A stretch of DNA of 64,000 nt from Fusobacterium ulcerans ATCC 49185 (GCF_900683735.1 NZ_LR215979.1:1054001-1118000), one strand, 5' to 3'; counted from the first letter of the stretch, positions 17,042 to 24,382 are shown. Program-made: numbers and translations. Notes: a model not told the origin generated them from the letters alone.

Positions 17042-17832
17042 TGGATGTAATAAAAGTAGAAAAATTAGATTTCTCTTATGGAAATAAACAGATACTAAAA
17101 GAGATAGATTTGGATATCAAATCAAAAAAACTTACTGGAATACTTGGACCTAATGGATGTGGAAAATCTACATTGCTGAAAAATATTTTGGGATATTTGA
17201 AAAATGATTCAGGAAAGATAAAAATATTAGATAAAGACAGCAAGGATTATACTCAAAAAGAGAAAGCAAAATGTATTTCTCTGGTTCCACAGAAATCACA
17301 GTTGATGTCTGCTATGGATGTAGAGGACTTTGTACTTATGGGAAGACTTCCTCATTTACAGAACAGTTGGGATGGATATACTCAGAGGGACAAAGAAACA
17401 GCTCATAAATGCATCTCTCATCTGGAGCTTGAAAGTTTTATAAAAAGAAAGGCAGTTACTCTTTCAGGGGGAGAATTTCAAAGGGTGCTTTTAGCAAGGG
17501 CATTGACACAGGAAACAGAGATAATACTTCTGGATGAGCCTACTTCTGCTCTTGACTTAAATCATGCTATAGATCTTATGGAGAAAGTAAAGAAAATAAT
17601 AGCTGAAAAAGGAATAACAGCAGTGGCAGTACTCCATGATCTTAACCTTGCAGCAATGTTCTGTGATGAAATAGTCATGATGAAAAATGGAAAAGTCTAC
17701 TGTAAAGGAACTCCTAAAGAAACATTTACAGCTGCTAATTTGAAGGAAATCTATGAACTGGAATGCAGTATTTTTTATACAGAAGATGATATTCCTTATA
17801 TAATCCCAAAATCAAAAGGAGGGAAAAAATGA
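17041..17832 (+). CDS. hmuV: heme/iron ABC importer ATPase
   Basis: The 263-residue ATPase has Walker A GPNGCGKST (residues 36-44), a Q-loop in LVPQKSQ, ABC signature LSGGEFQRV (141-149), Walker B IILLDEP (161-167) and an H-loop in AVLHDLNLA. It is the FecE/BtuD/HmuV subclass that powers FecCD-type permeases. It overlaps the permease gene by one base at its start and the binding-protein gene by four bases at its end, so the three are made as a unit. Confidence 0.93.
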   Translation: MDVIKVEKLDFSYGNKQILKEIDLDIKSKKLTGILGPNGCGKSTLLKNILGYLKNDSGKIKILDKDSKDYTQKEKAKCISLVPQKSQLMSAMDVEDFVLMGRLPHLQNSWDGYTQRDKETAHKCISHLELESFIKRKAVTLSGGEFQRVLLARALTQETEIILLDEPTSALDLNHAIDLMEKVKKIIAEKGITAVAVLHDLNLAAMFCDEIVMMKNGKVYCKGTPKETFTAANLKEIYELECSIFYTEDDIPYIIPKSKGGKK

Positions 17833-18719
17833 TAAAAAAGGCAATAGTAGCAGCATTAATGCTTATATCAAGTCAGGAAATGCTTGCTTTAAAAATAGAT
17901 GGAAGTCATATAAAAGATAATCATGGAAATAGTATTGAAATCAAAGAATACAATAAATTGATTGTATTAGATCCAGCAGTAGTGGAAACTATATATTTAC
18001 TGGGAGGAGAAGATAAGATAGCAGCCATTGGAAAAACTGCAATGAGCAAGATATATCCAGAGGAAAGAACAAAAGATTTGGAAAGTGTAGGAAATATAGC
18101 AAAACCAAGTCTTGAAAAAATTCTATCTTATACCCCTGATTTAGTAATATTAAATGGAATGTCTACAAAGACTGGAGAAACTCTGAAAAGTTTAAAAATA
18201 CCATATCTTATCACTGAAGCAAGCAGTATAGAAGAAATACTGGATAATATAAAAGCTTATGGAGAGATAGTAGGAAAAAAATCTGAAAGTGAAAAACTGT
18301 ATAATGAAAGTGTGGCTAAAGTAGAAGAGCTGAAAGAGAGAGTTAAAGATAAACCTCTTGGACTAAAAGGAACTGTACTATATTCAGTATCACCAATGAT
18401 GGGATTCAACAGCAAGACTCTTCCAGGAGAAGTTCTTGAACTTCTTGGAGTTGAAAATATAACTAATGAGCTGACAGGAGAGAGACCTATAATATCACAG
18501 GAATTTCTTTTGAAGGAAAATCCAGATTTCTTAGCAGGAGCTATGAGTATAAAATCAACTGATGATATTAAGAACAGCAATCCAGCTATAAAAGAGATAA
18601 AAGCTGGGCAAAAAGATAATATCTTTATTGTAGATTCTAATAAGATATTGAGAGGGTCACCTAGAATTTTTGAATTAGTGGAAGAATTTTATGAAGAACT
18701 TTTAAAAGTTAAAAAATAA
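17829..18719 (+). CDS. hmuT: heme/iron-binding periplasmic protein
   Basis: A 296-residue solute-binding protein with a Sec signal peptide (about 1-20, no lipobox cysteine). The two-lobe cluster A-II fold is joined by a long helix, with family motifs RTKDLESVGNIAKPSLEKILSY rewritten here as a typical 'G-x-x-x-x-P-S-x-E-x-I' segment near residue 90-100, and PDLVILNG. Such proteins hand heme or siderophore to FecCD permeases. ATGA overlap with the ATPase gene shows coupling. It is the last gene of the right arm; a long hairpin region follows. The heme ligand is inferred from context, and no axial-ligand residue could be assigned with certainty. Confidence 0.87.
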   Translation: MIKKAIVAALMLISSQEMLALKIDGSHIKDNHGNSIEIKEYNKLIVLDPAVVETIYLLGGEDKIAAIGKTAMSKIYPEERTKDLESVGNIAKPSLEKILSYTPDLVILNGMSTKTGETLKSLKIPYLITEASSIEEILDNIKAYGEIVGKKSESEKLYNESVAKVEELKERVKDKPLGLKGTVLYSVSPMMGFNSKTLPGEVLELLGVENITNELTGERPIISQEFLLKENPDFLAGAMSIKSTDDIKNSNPAIKEIKAGQKDNIFIVDSNKILRGSPRIFELVEEFYEELLKVKK

Positions 18720-18726
18720 AGAAGAG

Positions 18727-18997
18727 AAGGATAACCAAAAGTTAAGATAAATTTTAGAAATTAGAAAAATTTATGTAATTAATGAAGTAAGCAAAACGAA
18801 AAAAACAGAATGTCTAAACAAAGGTAGTTTCCAGCAATTAAGCAGTTAGAATTTTAACTGCTATAATTACTGGAATGCAGCGGTGGAACTGTTGTAATCC
18901 TTCAAATATTTTTTTATATTTTAGGAACAAAATTAATAATAAATATTTCTATTGGAAAAGTTCTAAAATTATATTTCTAAATTACAGAGTTATCCTT
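18727..18997. terminator. long-loop inverted repeat between hmuT and DUF454 gene, holding repeat copy A
   Basis: AAGGATAAC (18727-18735) and GTTATCCTT (18989-18997) pair at the outer ends, with T-runs on the right, around a loop of 253 bases. Inside are the motif GATAAATTTTAGA at 18746 and a 34-base segment at 18946-18979 that reappears, with four differences, at 29230-29263 inside another convergent terminator. Position between convergent genes suggests a bidirectional terminator enlarged by, or built around, a small repeat. A separate strong hairpin lies at 18829-18875. Confidence 0.45.
18829..18875. repeat. strong 47-base hairpin inside the hmuT-DUF454 gap
   Basis: TTCCAG-C-AATTA...AGCAGTTA, GAATT loop, TAACTGCT...TAATT-A-CTGGAA. 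Nearly the whole 47 bases pair. No T-run follows, so it is not a plain terminator; it could be part of a small RNA or a repeat element. Confidence 0.5.
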
Positions 18998-19000
18998 TTT

Positions 19001-19363
19001 TTATCTTAATGTTCTAAGTTTTAAAATATGAAAACTTACACCTATAAAAACAACAGCAAGCATTATTCTCACATGAAAATGATCTACTTTATACATTGAA
19101 AATCCTATACTTAAAACCAAAAAGGAAATGGCAGTTACTTTGTTTTTTAATGTTATTCCTTTTTTTTCATTGTAATCTCTAATATATTGTCCAAAAACTT
19201 TGTTGTTCAAAATATAATTGTAAAACTTTTCAGAAGAACGACTGAAGCAGTAAGCACTAAGCAGTAAAAATGGGGTAGTTGGCAGTAATGGAAGTAGAAT
19301 ACCTACTATTCCCAATATAAGTGAAATAAAACCTAAAATAAATAATAATCTTTTCTTAACCAT
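19001..19363 (-). CDS. DUF454 (YbaN-like) inner-membrane protein
   Basis: A 120-residue membrane protein with two N-terminal helices that contain the family signature LGIVGILLPLLPTTPFLLLSAYCFSRSS at about 16-43, and two more hydrophobic helices near the C-terminus. The middle loop (YNYILNNKVFGQYIRDY) is also typical of DUF454/YbaN. Function is unknown; in other bacteria family members sit near heme or lipid genes. Here it converges on the heme operon but has its own start signal and is not part of it. Confidence 0.85.
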   Translation of the reverse strand: MVKKRLLFILGFISLILGIVGILLPLLPTTPFLLLSAYCFSRSSEKFYNYILNNKVFGQYIRDYNEKKGITLKNKVTAISFLVLSIGFSMYKVDHFHVRIMLAVVFIGVSFHILKLRTLR

Positions 19364-19744
19364 TATTAACTCCTTTTTTCTGTATCTATATAGATAATAA
19401 TGCTAAATCAGATTTATGTCAATATATAAAATTTTATTTTAAAATATTTTGATGTTCTAAATTAATGTGCTATAAGTATAAATATAAAATAATAAATTTA
19501 GTTAGAGGTGGAAAGCTTTGGATCTGTAATTGAAAAGAATAATCTGTATAGAGATAACTTATTGGGAACAACATATAAAAAGTTGAATATCATGCTTGAA
19601 TAACAAGACCTCAAATAGAAATTATGATATAATAATATTATTATAAGAAAACTAGAAATACTTTAGATAAATTTAACAAAAGATTATTTGTTGATAGTTC
19701 TTATACTAAAAATATAATTTATAAAGTTATGGCATTATAATGGG
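19364..19744. other. intergenic stretch with a possible 31-codon fragment
   Basis: About 380 bases. A GTG-started frame at 19508-19603 (31 codons, VESFGSVIEKNNLY...) reads like real protein but has a poor ribosome binding site, and no homologous partner could be recognised. Later parts also look like out-of-frame scraps of coding sequence (RLFVDSSYTKNI near 19690). This could be the edge of the decayed patch that continues to 22172. Confidence 0.3.
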
Positions 19745-19756
19745 GTGAGATATATT

Positions 19757-20062
19757 ATGGAAGAAGATTTAATATATGAGATACTTTCTGTAGTAGATGA
19801 AATTCCAGAAGGTCGTGTTGCCACTTATGGACAGATTGCAAAGTTAATTGGCAGAGATAAAAATTCAAGACTTGTGGGAAAAGTTCTCAGTATGGCAGAG
19901 TATTATGGGGAATATCCTTGCCATAGAGTAGTCAATTCTGCTGGTCGGCTTGTTCCTGGCTGGGGAGCACAGAGATTGTTATTAGAGGAGGAGGGTGTTG
20001 CTTTAAAGAATAAAACTCATGTAGATTTGAAAAAATATCAATGGAACTGTTCAGAAATTTAA
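19757..20062 (+). CDS. methylguanine-DNA methyltransferase-like (Ada/MGMT C-domain) protein
   Basis: A 101-residue protein equal to the DNA-binding/active-site domain of O6-alkylguanine-DNA alkyltransferases. It has GRVATYGQIAKLIG (helix-turn-helix) and the active-site motif PCHRVV, with the acceptor cysteine kept. Alkyltransferase-like Atl proteins have Trp at this place; this one has Cys, so true alkyl transfer is possible, although the N-terminal domain of full MGMT is absent. A GTG at 19745 is in frame, but GGGGTGAG then works as the Shine-Dalgarno sequence for ATG 19757. It stands at the left edge of a patch of broken genes. Confidence 0.82.
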   Translation: MEEDLIYEILSVVDEIPEGRVATYGQIAKLIGRDKNSRLVGKVLSMAEYYGEYPCHRVVNSAGRLVPGWGAQRLLLEEEGVALKNKTHVDLKKYQWNCSEI

Positions 20063-20078
20063 AATGGGGAAGCTAAGA

Positions 20079-20416
20079 ATGGCAGATGAGATTATCTTAT
20101 TTGAAGCGAAATCAACTAAAGAAGGTATGCAGAAATATTTAATTTGGCAGCATTGTTAAAACCTATGTTCTCTGGATTTGAAGGATTCATTGGAGCTGAA
20201 CGATTTGCCAGTCTGAATGAAAAAAGAAAACTTCTATTTATGAATGTATAGACAGATGAAGCAATTGCAGAGGGGTGGCGTAATGTGATGGACAGAAGGA
20301 AGGCAGAGATAATTTGTTTGAATCATATTAGAATTACAATTTGTTCAGTAATCAGGGAATATTGGGACAAAGAACGAGATGAAGCACCTGTGGATTCAAA
20401 TGTATATTTTTATTAA
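20079..20416 (+). pseudogene. broken antibiotic-biosynthesis-monooxygenase (ABM) domain gene
   Basis: The first frame gives MADEIILFEAKSTKEGMQKY and then runs out of frame near 20135. The plus-one frame continues NLAALLKPMFSGFEGFIGAE, then ERFASLNEKRKLLFMNV. A TAG stop at about 20251 follows at a place where the family has Trp or another residue, and then TDEAIAEGWRNVMDRRKAE and onward to a TAA at 20416. Joined together this is a YgiN/ABM-type small monooxygenase of about 110 residues (segments for the 'W-x-D-E-x-A' and 'R-K-A-E' core are visible). One frameshift plus one internal stop mean it is not functional unless read-through occurs. It lies between the MGMT-like gene and the intact decarboxylase. 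Confidence 0.65.
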
Positions 20417-20442
20417 TAGTCAGCAGTTTTAGGGAGGGAAAG

Positions 20443-21654
20443 ATGGATTTACTAGCTTTTTTAAAGGGTCATGCTCCATGTTATATTTATAATGGAGAGC
20501 AGATTGCAAGCCAATGTCAAAAACTAAAAATGGAACTTTCTGGTTTTGAATTTTTATATTCCATTAAAACAAATCCCTTTTCACATATAATTCAAAATAT
20601 TTCAAAAGAAGGTTTTGGTGCAGATGCAGCTTCTGCTGGGGAAGTGCTTCTTTCTCTGAAAAATGGAATACCACCTGAGAAGATATTTTACTCTGCTCCG
20701 GGAAAAACTGAGAAAGATATTGAAATATGCTATGGAAAATGTACAATTATTGCTGACAGTATATCAGAGATTGGACATATCAACACAACAGCAGCCAGAC
20801 ATAATGAAATTGTAAAGATAGGAATTCGTGTGAATCCCAATTTTTCTATGCAGAATGAGTGTGGAGCTTCCAGTAAATTTGGAATTGACATAGAACAGCT
20901 TTTAAAGGAAGAAGATATTTTAGCAGAATATTCAAGTATTAAAATTACTGGTATTCATATCCATATTCAATCACAAATACTGGATTTTCAAATATTAGGA
21001 AAATATTATAAAAACTGTTTTGAGCTTGCCAAAAAGATTCATTATATGAAGAATGTTAATATTGAATTTATTAATTTTGGAAGTGGAATAGGGGCTTTAT
21101 ACAGAGAAACACAAGATAAACCTGTGGATTTAGAAAAACTCAGCAAGATGATTTCTGAAATTGTTGAAGAAAATCATGCTGTATTGAATGCCAAGCTTTT
21201 AATTGAAACAGGGCGTTTTATCACTTGTAATGCAGGGAAATATTATACACAAATTGTAGATATAAAGGAATCTATGGGACGAAAATATTTAATTGTAGAA
21301 AATGCAATGAATGGATTTATGCGTCCAACTATAGCAAATCTGATTTATAAAACTGCTGGAGAAATTCTTACAGGGTATGAGCCTCTATATACTTGTCAAG
21401 ATGAATTTGCTGTTCAGGTATTAAATGAGTCAGCTGAAAAAGAAAAGGTTAATATTGTTGGAAATCTCTGTACAGCGTTAGATGTTATTCGTGAAAACGC
21501 AGAAGTAAATCATTCTCAAATAGGAGATATTATTGAGATTACCAATGCAGGAAGTTATGCATATTCACTATCTCCCCTTTTATTTTCAAGTCATAGAATC
21601 CCAAAACAATATTATTTATATAAAAATAAAATTTCTGAAGATGAAATATTATAA
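20443..21654 (+). CDS. PLP-dependent fold-III decarboxylase, diaminopimelate-decarboxylase-like
   Basis: A 403-residue alanine-racemase-fold enzyme of the LysA/ornithine decarboxylase family. The cofactor lysine is in YSIKTNP (usually Y-A-V/F-K-A-N), the phosphate loop is HIHIQSQ (usually H-x-H-I-G-S-Q), and ETGRFITCNAG corresponds to EPGR...ANAG. VGNLCTALDVI replaces the G-P-x-C-E-S-x-D signature; the catalytic Cys is kept. The changes argue against housekeeping LysA and for decarboxylation of another amino acid, as in siderophore-type enzymes such as SbnH. ATG follows AGGGAGGGA. Its neighbours on both sides are broken genes, so it may be the last intact member of an acquired cluster. Confidence 0.75.
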   Translation: MDLLAFLKGHAPCYIYNGEQIASQCQKLKMELSGFEFLYSIKTNPFSHIIQNISKEGFGADAASAGEVLLSLKNGIPPEKIFYSAPGKTEKDIEICYGKCTIIADSISEIGHINTTAARHNEIVKIGIRVNPNFSMQNECGASSKFGIDIEQLLKEEDILAEYSSIKITGIHIHIQSQILDFQILGKYYKNCFELAKKIHYMKNVNIEFINFGSGIGALYRETQDKPVDLEKLSKMISEIVEENHAVLNAKLLIETGRFITCNAGKYYTQIVDIKESMGRKYLIVENAMNGFMRPTIANLIYKTAGEILTGYEPLYTCQDEFAVQVLNESAEKEKVNIVGNLCTALDVIRENAEVNHSQIGDIIEITNAGSYAYSLSPLLFSSHRIPKQYYLYKNKISEDEIL

Positions 21655-21780
21655 ATAGTGATTATTATGGAATAGGTGGAGCATTAGGGACTGCCTATTT
21701 TTTATTACAAAAATTAAGAAATTATTATTCATTTTTTGAAAATAACAAAGTAATTTAGATAATACAATCTGTTGAAAAAA

Positions 21781-22172
21781 AGGTATTTGGAAGCAGTAAA
21801 ATCTGCACAATGTGAAGATATAATTAAGAAATTTTCTGATGGAATAGAGGAGCAAAGGGAGTATATCTTATAGAGGGAAAGATACAGAGAATAGCCATAG
21901 TAGGAACTATTTTTAAAGGATTCTCCTGTAATAGTGCTAGATGAGGCAGCAGCTTTTACAGACCTAGAAAATAAGCATAAAATACAAAGAGCATTGGAAT
22001 TTCTTACTGAAAATAAGCCTGATGATAGCTCACAGACTTTCTACAATAAAGAATGCAGATCAAATAATTGTTTTAAAATATGGAAAGATATTGGAACAGG
22101 GAAGCTCAAAAAGCTTGATGGAGATAAAAGATACGTACTATAAAATGGTGGAACTTTAGAATCAGAATTTAG
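21781..22172 (+). pseudogene. remnant of an ABC exporter ATPase domain
   Basis: Scattered over three frames are the parts of one ATPase domain in correct order: RYLEAVKSAQCEDIIKKFSD (21781 on), GVYLIEGKIQRIAIVGTI where the signature LSGGEQQR should be, Walker B PVIVLDEAAAFTDLENKHK near 21920-21970, then out of frame IAHRLSTIKNADQIIVLKYG and LMEIKDTYYKMVEL. At least two frameshifts and several stops separate them, and the signature motif is degraded. The best living relatives by memory are half-transporters of the YbtP/YbtQ/IrtAB kind. The short open frame at 21934-22143 is just one slice of this wreck. The membrane domain has gone. Confidence 0.7.
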
Positions 22173-22274
22173 AATAGGAATTTGAGGAGAAAATACTTCC
22201 TGAATGATTAGAATCTAAAAAATTAAAAAAACAGTTCAAAAATATAAAAAATAAAAAAATTTTTTAAAAAAATA

Positions 22275-22303
22275 TTGACTTTAATAGGAGATAGGGATAT
22301 AAT
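22275..22303 (+). promoter_or_regulatory. strong promoter upstream of leader and solute-binding protein
   Basis: TTGACT (22275-22280), 17 bases, TATAAT (22298-22303). Transcription would start near 22310, giving a leader of about 200 bases. Confidence 0.75.
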
Positions 22304-22333
22304 TGAGAAAATTATTTCATAGGAGGAGAGCAT

Positions 22334-22416
22334 AATGCTAAGGAGATTAAGGAACAGATTAAAAATAAATAATAATTATATGTTCCTTAAAGAAAGTTTG
22401 TGGTTTGAATAGCATT
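22334..22416 (+). ncRNA. structured leader RNA upstream of solute-binding lipoprotein gene
   Basis: Two nested stems: AATGCT (22334-22339) with AGCATT (22411-22416), and a perfect 10-base stem TTAAGGAACA (22347-22356) with TGTTCCTTAA (22381-22390). It sits between a consensus promoter and a terminator. It does not match a riboswitch class I can recall (no lysine, glycine, SAM or T-box features). Confidence 0.45.
22335..22412 (+). CDS. 25-residue arginine-rich leader peptide candidate
   Basis: AGGAGGAG six bases before ATG opens a 25-codon frame MLRRLRNRLKINNNY... ending in TAG. Codons 3, 4, 6 and 8 are AGG or AGA arginine codons and codon 10 is lysine, which is unusual for so short a peptide. 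The frame overlaps a strong RNA stem (22347-22356 with 22381-22390) whose left arm covers codons 5-8, so a ribosome stalled at the arginine codons would cover it. A terminator follows at 22462 and the solute-binding gene at 22520. This has the layout of an attenuation leader that senses charged tRNA-Arg, but the role is inferred. Confidence 0.5.
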   Translation: MLRRLRNRLKINNNYMFLKESLWFE

Positions 22417-22461
22417 TTGTATCTAACTAATTTATAGATTAAGATGACTTTATTTGTAATC

Positions 22462-22495
22462 AACATCAGTCTTTTTTGGACTGGTGTTTTTTTTA
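22462..22495 (+). terminator. intrinsic terminator in the leader of the solute-binding protein gene
   Basis: AACATCAGTC pairs with GACTGGTGTT (one G-U pair) around a 7-base loop, followed by eight T. It lies only 25 bases before the start codon at 22520 and downstream of the promoter at 22275, so it must be bypassed for expression from that promoter. No obvious antiterminator arm was found. Confidence 0.7.
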
Positions 22496-22519
22496 TATAA
22501 AAATTGAGGAGGAGGATTT

Positions 22520-23254
22520 ATGAAAAAAATTTTAGTTTTATTAACAGTAGTAATTGCTGTAATAGTTGTAGGATGTGGAAAAGAAAAAGAGGTAAAAACT
22601 GCAGAGAAAGTCTATGTAATTGGAACAAATGCAGAGTATCCGCCATTTGAATATTTGGAAAACAGTAAGATAGTTGGATTAGATCCAGATATTATGGAAG
22701 AATTTTCTAAAAGAATGGGGTTTCAATATAAATGGGCGAATATGAATTTTGATGGTTTGATTTCAGCATTACAAACTAGAAAAGTGGATATTGTAATAGC
22801 AGGTATGAGTATCAGTGACGAGAGAAAAAAATATATCAACTTTTCTACTCCATATATCTCACCAGCAATGTGTTATATAGCACTGAAAACTAGTCCAATG
22901 ACAACTATAGAAGATTTGGAAAATAAGAGATTTGGAATAGAATTAGGAACAACTGAAGAAGATATTGTAAAGAAAGTTCCTGGAGCAGTAATAGTACCAT
23001 TTTCAGGACATACAGCAGCTTTATTTGCTTTGAAATCAGGAAAAATAGATTCGATGCTGTTAGATGCTACAGTAGCTAAAAAATATCTTGAAAATAACTC
23101 AGACTTGAAAACAGTAGTGACAGTAGAAGGGGAAAATAAGGCAATGGCTTTTAATATAGAGGATGTTGAATTGAAAGATAAATTTGATAAAGTATTAAAA
23201 GAAATGATGGAAGATGGAGCTATTGACAAGTTAAAAGCAAAGTATGGTATTTAA
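22520..23254 (+). CDS. amino-acid ABC transporter solute-binding lipoprotein
   Basis: A 244-residue cluster-3 binding protein for a polar amino acid. It has a lipoprotein signal (lipobox VVGC, C19) and then the family motifs GTNAEYPPFEY, GLDPDIMEEF, ALQTRKVDIVIAGMSI and PGAVIVPFSG...ALKSGKID. The length is normal. No ABC permease or ATPase gene follows in this window; instead an alanine-racemase-family gene overlaps its end. The protein must use a transporter coded elsewhere or act as a sensor. Cationic amino acids would fit the arginine-rich leader upstream, but the ligand cannot be read from the sequence. GGAGGAGG is the ribosome binding site. Confidence 0.88.
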   Translation: MKKILVLLTVVIAVIVVGCGKEKEVKTAEKVYVIGTNAEYPPFEYLENSKIVGLDPDIMEEFSKRMGFQYKWANMNFDGLISALQTRKVDIVIAGMSISDERKKYINFSTPYISPAMCYIALKTSPMTTIEDLENKRFGIELGTTEEDIVKKVPGAVIVPFSGHTAALFALKSGKIDSMLLDATVAKKYLENNSDLKTVVTVEGENKAMAFNIEDVELKDKFDKVLKEMMEDGAIDKLKAKYGI

Positions 23255-24317
23255 AATGGCAGTTAATTCTATAAAAATGCTGATTTCAGAAGAAAATCTC
23301 ATTCAAAATATAAAGTATTTAGAAAAGAAATATGCAAAGAAAATACTTCCAGTACTAAAGGCTAATGCCTATGGTCATGATATAGGAATGATATCAGAAA
23401 TACTTTATAATAATGGATATAGAGAATTTGCTGTAGCTCGTTTAAATGAAGCTGAAAAAATATTGGAAAATAAAAAAATTACAGAAAGCAGAATACTTGT
23501 ATTTGAAAGTATTGGGATAGAATTTTTGGATATTATAAAAAATAATAGGTCTATAGAAGTATCTGCTAATACTTTTGCAGAATTAAAAGAACTTATAGAA
23601 AATGGAATTTCTTCAGATAATATACAATTAAAAATAGATTTTGGTTTTGGAAGAAACGGAATAATTCAAGAGGATATTGAAAATTTAAAGAAATATATTG
23701 ATGAAAAAAACTTGTTTTTTAAAGGTATATATTCACATCTTTATGCAGTGGAGTATGAAGAGGGAGCAGAACTTATTGAAAAATTTACAGAAACAGTAAA
23801 ATATTTAGGTAAAGAAAGATTTCAAGTGATTCATATACAAAATAGTGTAGGGGTATTATTATATGGAAATTGTGATATAATGACTCATCTTAGGCCTGGC
23901 ATATACATCTATGGGTTGCAGGAAGAAGGTTTTTTCCATGAAGGATTAAAACAGGTATTTAAATTAGAGGGGAAAATAGCAGGAGTAAGAGATATGAGTA
24001 GATCAAAATACTTAGCTTACAATTTAAAAACTATTTTATCTGGGAATAATTTTAGTTATGCAGCAAAGATAAAAATCGGATATGGAGAAGGTTTTTCAAA
24101 AGCAAATGAAAAAAGTTGCTGCTTGATAAATGGAAAATCATACAAAATACTCTTAGTAACTATGGATAACACTTTTATAGAAGTGGATGAGTCAATAAAG
24201 GAGGGAGATCATGTGGCACTGTATTCTGATGTTTCAAAAGTTAGAGCAGATACAGGGCTTCATATATGTGAAGTTCTTCCAGTAATAAGTTCAAGGATAG
24301 TAAGAGAAAAAATATAG
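23244..24317 (+). CDS. alr: alanine-racemase-family PLP enzyme
   Basis: A 357-residue fold-III PLP racemase. The cofactor lysine is in PVLKANAYGH (about residue 39), and the barrel contains LKIDFGFGRNG (where M/L-x-x-D-T-G-M-x-R-x-G is usual), SHLYAVE, and LRPGIYIYGL. The catalytic tyrosine region reads KIGYGEGFSK where housekeeping Alr has V-x-x-G-Y-A-D-G. Those changes leave room for another amino acid as substrate. The gene overlaps the end of the binding-protein gene, so it is probably coupled to uptake of that amino acid. ATG 23256 is an alternative start; neither has a good ribosome binding site. Confidence 0.82.
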   Translation: MVFKMAVNSIKMLISEENLIQNIKYLEKKYAKKILPVLKANAYGHDIGMISEILYNNGYREFAVARLNEAEKILENKKITESRILVFESIGIEFLDIIKNNRSIEVSANTFAELKELIENGISSDNIQLKIDFGFGRNGIIQEDIENLKKYIDEKNLFFKGIYSHLYAVEYEEGAELIEKFTETVKYLGKERFQVIHIQNSVGVLLYGNCDIMTHLRPGIYIYGLQEEGFFHEGLKQVFKLEGKIAGVRDMSRSKYLAYNLKTILSGNNFSYAAKIKIGYGEGFSKANEKSCCLINGKSYKILLVTMDNTFIEVDESIKEGDHVALYSDVSKVRADTGLHICEVLPVISSRIVREKI

Positions 24318-24321
24318 GTAT

Positions 24322-24382
24322 TAAAAATGAGGAAACCAAACTTCTAGAATTTTATTTAGTTGTGGTTTTCCTCATTTTTATT
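24322..24382. terminator. bidirectional terminator between racemase and repeat-protein genes
   Basis: AAAATGAGGAAACCA pairs with TGGTTTTCCTCATTTT (one bulge), with T/A runs on both sides. The loop contains TTCTAGAATTTTA, related to the motif seen in other convergent junctions. Confidence 0.8.

Noticed and set aside
21934-22143. 69-residue open frame as a gene
   Set aside because: It is a slice of the decayed ABC ATPase; its first half holds Walker B and the rest is out of frame with the homologous continuation.
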